From Candidatus Omnitrophota bacterium (GTDB taxonomy: Bacteria > Omnitrophota > Koll11 > Gygaellales > JAQTUY01): a DNA stretch of 7,520 nt. Numbering within the stretch: position 1 is the stretch's first letter; each line of letters opens with the position of its first letter. Shown here piece by piece: positions 5,804-7,520 of this stretch. The position numbers and the translations under genes were made by a program. The notes below the pieces were generated by a model that saw nothing but the letters and a program-made list of their open reading frames with translations, did no database searches and had not been told where the DNA came from. The stretch covers positions 1-7,520 of the forward strand of contig JAQTUY010000077.1 of NCBI GenBank assembly GCA_028707105.1, read 5' to 3'.

Positions 5804-7520
5804 ATGATAAAAGTAAAGAACTTATCTAAGACTTACCAGATGGGCGATGTCAAGGTCGAGGCCTTGCGGGACGTATCTTTGGAGGTCTCCTCGGGTGAGT
5901 TTATGGCCATTATGGGGCCTTCCGGCTCAGGCAAGTCTACCCTTATGCATGTATTAGGCCTGCTGGACAGGCCGGATTCCGGAGAGTATTCATTAGGAGG
6001 GGAGGATGTAACGAAGCTTTCGGACAGGGATCTGGCTCTTGTAAGGAACCAGATGGTCGGTTTTGTTTTCCAGCAATTCCATTTATTGCCGCGGATGACC
6101 GCCCTGGAAAATGCCGAGCTCCCTCTGATCTATGCCGGCAAAAGGCATTTAAAGGAGAGGGCTATAAAAGAAATAGAAGAGGTCGGCCTCAAGGATAGGA
6201 TGCTGCACAGGCCCAATGAAATGTCCGGCGGCCAGCAGCAGAGGGTGGCGATCGCCAGGTCCCTGGTCAATGACCCTCCGGTGATCTTTGCCGATGAGCC
6301 TACCGGTAATCTGGATTCCAAAAGCAAGGAAGAGATAATCGCCATATTAAAAAAGCTCAACCAAAAAGGCAAGACCGTTATTATTGTCACTCATGAAAGC
6401 GAGATCGCCGCCCACGCGCGGCGTATCATCCTGATGCGTGACGGGCAGATCATCTCGGATAAGACAACCGCCGGCCGGGAAAAGCCCGCTAAAGATGCCG
6501 TACCGGAAGACACGATAAAGAATATCTTATCAAGGTCAGATGCCGCTATGAAAGGCGGAATGGAATTCCTGGATTATCTGCGCCAGGCCGTCTTTGCCAT
6601 GCTTTCGCATAAGCTGCGCGCGTTCTTATCCATCCTGGGGATATTGATCGGAGTAGCCGCGGTTATCGCCATGCTCGCTATCGGCCAGGGCGCCAAAGAA
6701 TCCATAGAGAAGCAATTGGCTTCGCTGGGGTCTAACCTTCTTGTTATCCAGGCCGGCGCGCAGAGATCGGGAGGAGTGTCCCTGCAGTCGGGGACTACGA
6801 CGCGTTTTACCTTCGAAGATGTCACAGCTATCAGTAAGCTTGGCGATTACGTAAAAAGGACCAGCCCTTCGGTAACGTCCCGGGCGCAGATAGTTTACAA
6901 GAGCAATAACTGGAATACCAGGGTTGAAGGCGTAAGCGTAGAGTACGAGCAGCTGCGTTCTTGTGTCCCTACGGTAGGCAGATTTTTTACGAAAGATGAA
7001 GTAAAGGTGAGGGATAAGGTAGCCTTGCTCGGTATGACTGTAGTTAAAGAGCTTTTTGGAAGCGCCAATCCGGTCGGTGAAACCGTAAAGATAAACCTGA
7101 TCAATTTTAAAGTGATCGGGATCTTGCCTGTCAAGGGGACGACCGGCCCACAGGACCAGGATGATACGGTGCTTATCCCCATAACCACCGCGATGTACCG
7201 GGTCTTTGGAAAACAGTATATTGATTCTATTTACGTGGAAGCGCAAAGCGCCGATCTGACCGAAGCTGCCCAGGAGGCGGTCAGCGAAGTTATCATCAAA
7301 CAGCACCGCCTGTTTACTAACGAACAGCAGAATTCGTTCCATATTTTCAATATGTCCGACATCAAGAAAACTCTTACGGCTACAACGAAAACTATGTCTT
7401 TATTGCTGGGGGCGATCGCGGCCATTTCTCTTTTAGTCGGGGGGATAGGCATCATGAATATCATGTTGGTGTCGGTGACCGAGCGCACGCGCGAGATCGG
7501 CCTGCGCAAGGCCATAGGCG
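5804..7520 (+). CDS. macB: MacB-type ABC transporter, ATPase fused to permease (partial, 3' end missing)
   Basis: I translated 572 codons without a stop, so the frame runs off the right edge; MacB proteins are about 650 residues, so roughly 70-80 are missing. The N-terminal ATPase (1-225) is complete: Walker [10 protein letters not shown] 38-46, Q-loop Q90, signature SGGQQQRV 141-148, Walker B IFADEP 161-166 with catalytic Glu165, D-loop NLDS 169-172, H-loop His197. A linker (226-258) leads to TM1 (about 272-293, in the [16 protein letters not shown] segment), a large periplasmic domain (about 300-525), then TM2 (about 531-557), and the [13 protein letters not shown] loop (560-572) typical of FtsX/MacB permeases. 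TM3 and TM4 lie outside the window. It would act as a dimer, using ATP to drive a mechanotransmission pump that expels substrate from the periplasm through the adaptor and TolC. The ATG directly follows the adaptor's TAA; there is no close Shine-Dalgarno (AAGGA is 20 nt away), so translation is probably coupled. Substrate unknown. Confidence 0.95.
   Translation, partial: MIKVKNLSKTYQMGDVKVEALRDVSLEVSSGEFMAIMGPSGSGKSTLMHVLGLLDRPDSGEYSLGGEDVTKLSDRDLALVRNQMVGFVFQQFHLLPRMTALENAELPLIYAGKRHLKERAIKEIEEVGLKDRMLHRPNEMSGGQQQRVAIARSLVNDPPVIFADEPTGNLDSKSKEEIIAILKKLNQKGKTVIIVTHESEIAAHARRIILMRDGQIISDKTTAGREKPAKDAVPEDTIKNILSRSDAAMKGGMEFLDYLRQAVFAMLSHKLRAFLSILGILIGVAAVIAMLAIGQGAKESIEKQLASLGSNLLVIQAGAQRSGGVSLQSGTTTRFTFEDVTAISKLGDYVKRTSPSVTSRAQIVYKSNNWNTRVEGVSVEYEQLRSCVPTVGRFFTKDEVKVRDKVALLGMTVVKELFGSANPVGETVKINLINFKVIGILPVKGTTGPQDQDDTVLIPITTAMYRVFGKQYIDSIYVEAQSADLTEAAQEAVSEVIIKQHRLFTNEQQNSFHIFNMSDIKKTLTATTKTMSLLLGAIAAISLLVGGIGIMNIMLVSVTERTREIGLRKAIG

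Noticed and set aside
6626..7342. A 238-codon open frame on the minus strand
   Set aside because: It lies wholly antisense to the MacB permease part, has no membrane or domain pattern, and the plus-strand frame shows a continuous MacB protein.
5804..7520. Possible frameshift or pseudogene between the ABC ATPase and permease parts
   Set aside because: Codon-by-codon translation is uninterrupted from 5804 to the right edge, and the ATPase-permease fusion is the normal MacB layout.

Overview
This window shows a divergent locus from a diderm bacterium: it encodes an outer-membrane TolC-type channel and a periplasmic adaptor, so a Gram-negative-type envelope is expected. Base composition is moderate. 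Codon use is mixed, with ATA and AGG used freely. The gene content and style (short FeoB, AbrB-type regulator at the head of a TolC/adaptor/MacB operon) resemble uncultured environmental lineages such as Omnitrophota or Elusimicrobiota. That placement is an impression from memory, not something proven here.

Left arm (minus strand, 3108 down to the left edge): a four-gene metal operon, feoA - feoB - GDT1/UPF0016 family transporter - TerC/Alx family membrane protein. The genes are packed very tightly: feoA/feoB and GDT1/terC each overlap as TAATG, and feoB/GDT1 are 16 nt apart. FeoA and FeoB import ferrous iron. GDT1/UPF0016 and TerC/Alx proteins are both linked to manganese export in other bacteria. 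The operon therefore looks like an iron-in / manganese-out module. terC runs off the left edge after 186 codons.

Centre (3109-3304): a 196-nt AT-rich divergent control region. It holds a near-consensus sigma70-type promoter for the right arm (TTGACA-17-TACAAT) and a good promoter for the feo arm (GTTACA-17-TATAAT). Their -35 boxes are back to back, 11 bp apart. Just downstream of the right-hand promoter is an array of five 9-bp tandem units (CATAYAAAG-like), bracketed by an 8-bp inverted repeat whose left arm covers most of the -10 box. This is a strong candidate operator.

Right arm (plus strand, 3305 to the right edge): a small SpoVT/AbrB-fold regulator, a TolC-family outer-membrane efflux protein, a MacA-like periplasmic adaptor with an unusually short alpha-hairpin, and a MacB-type ABC transporter (ATPase fused to permease) that runs off the right edge after 572 codons. 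Gaps are 2 nt, -11 nt and 0 nt, so this is one operon. Together the last three would form a tripartite ABC efflux pump spanning both membranes, probably under control of the AbrB-type protein. The substrate cannot be read from the sequence. The shared control region with iron uptake makes an iron-related substrate a hypothesis worth testing.

There are no RNA genes, mobile elements, CRISPR arrays or convincing terminators in the window. The only gene-free stretch is the 196-nt divergent region.
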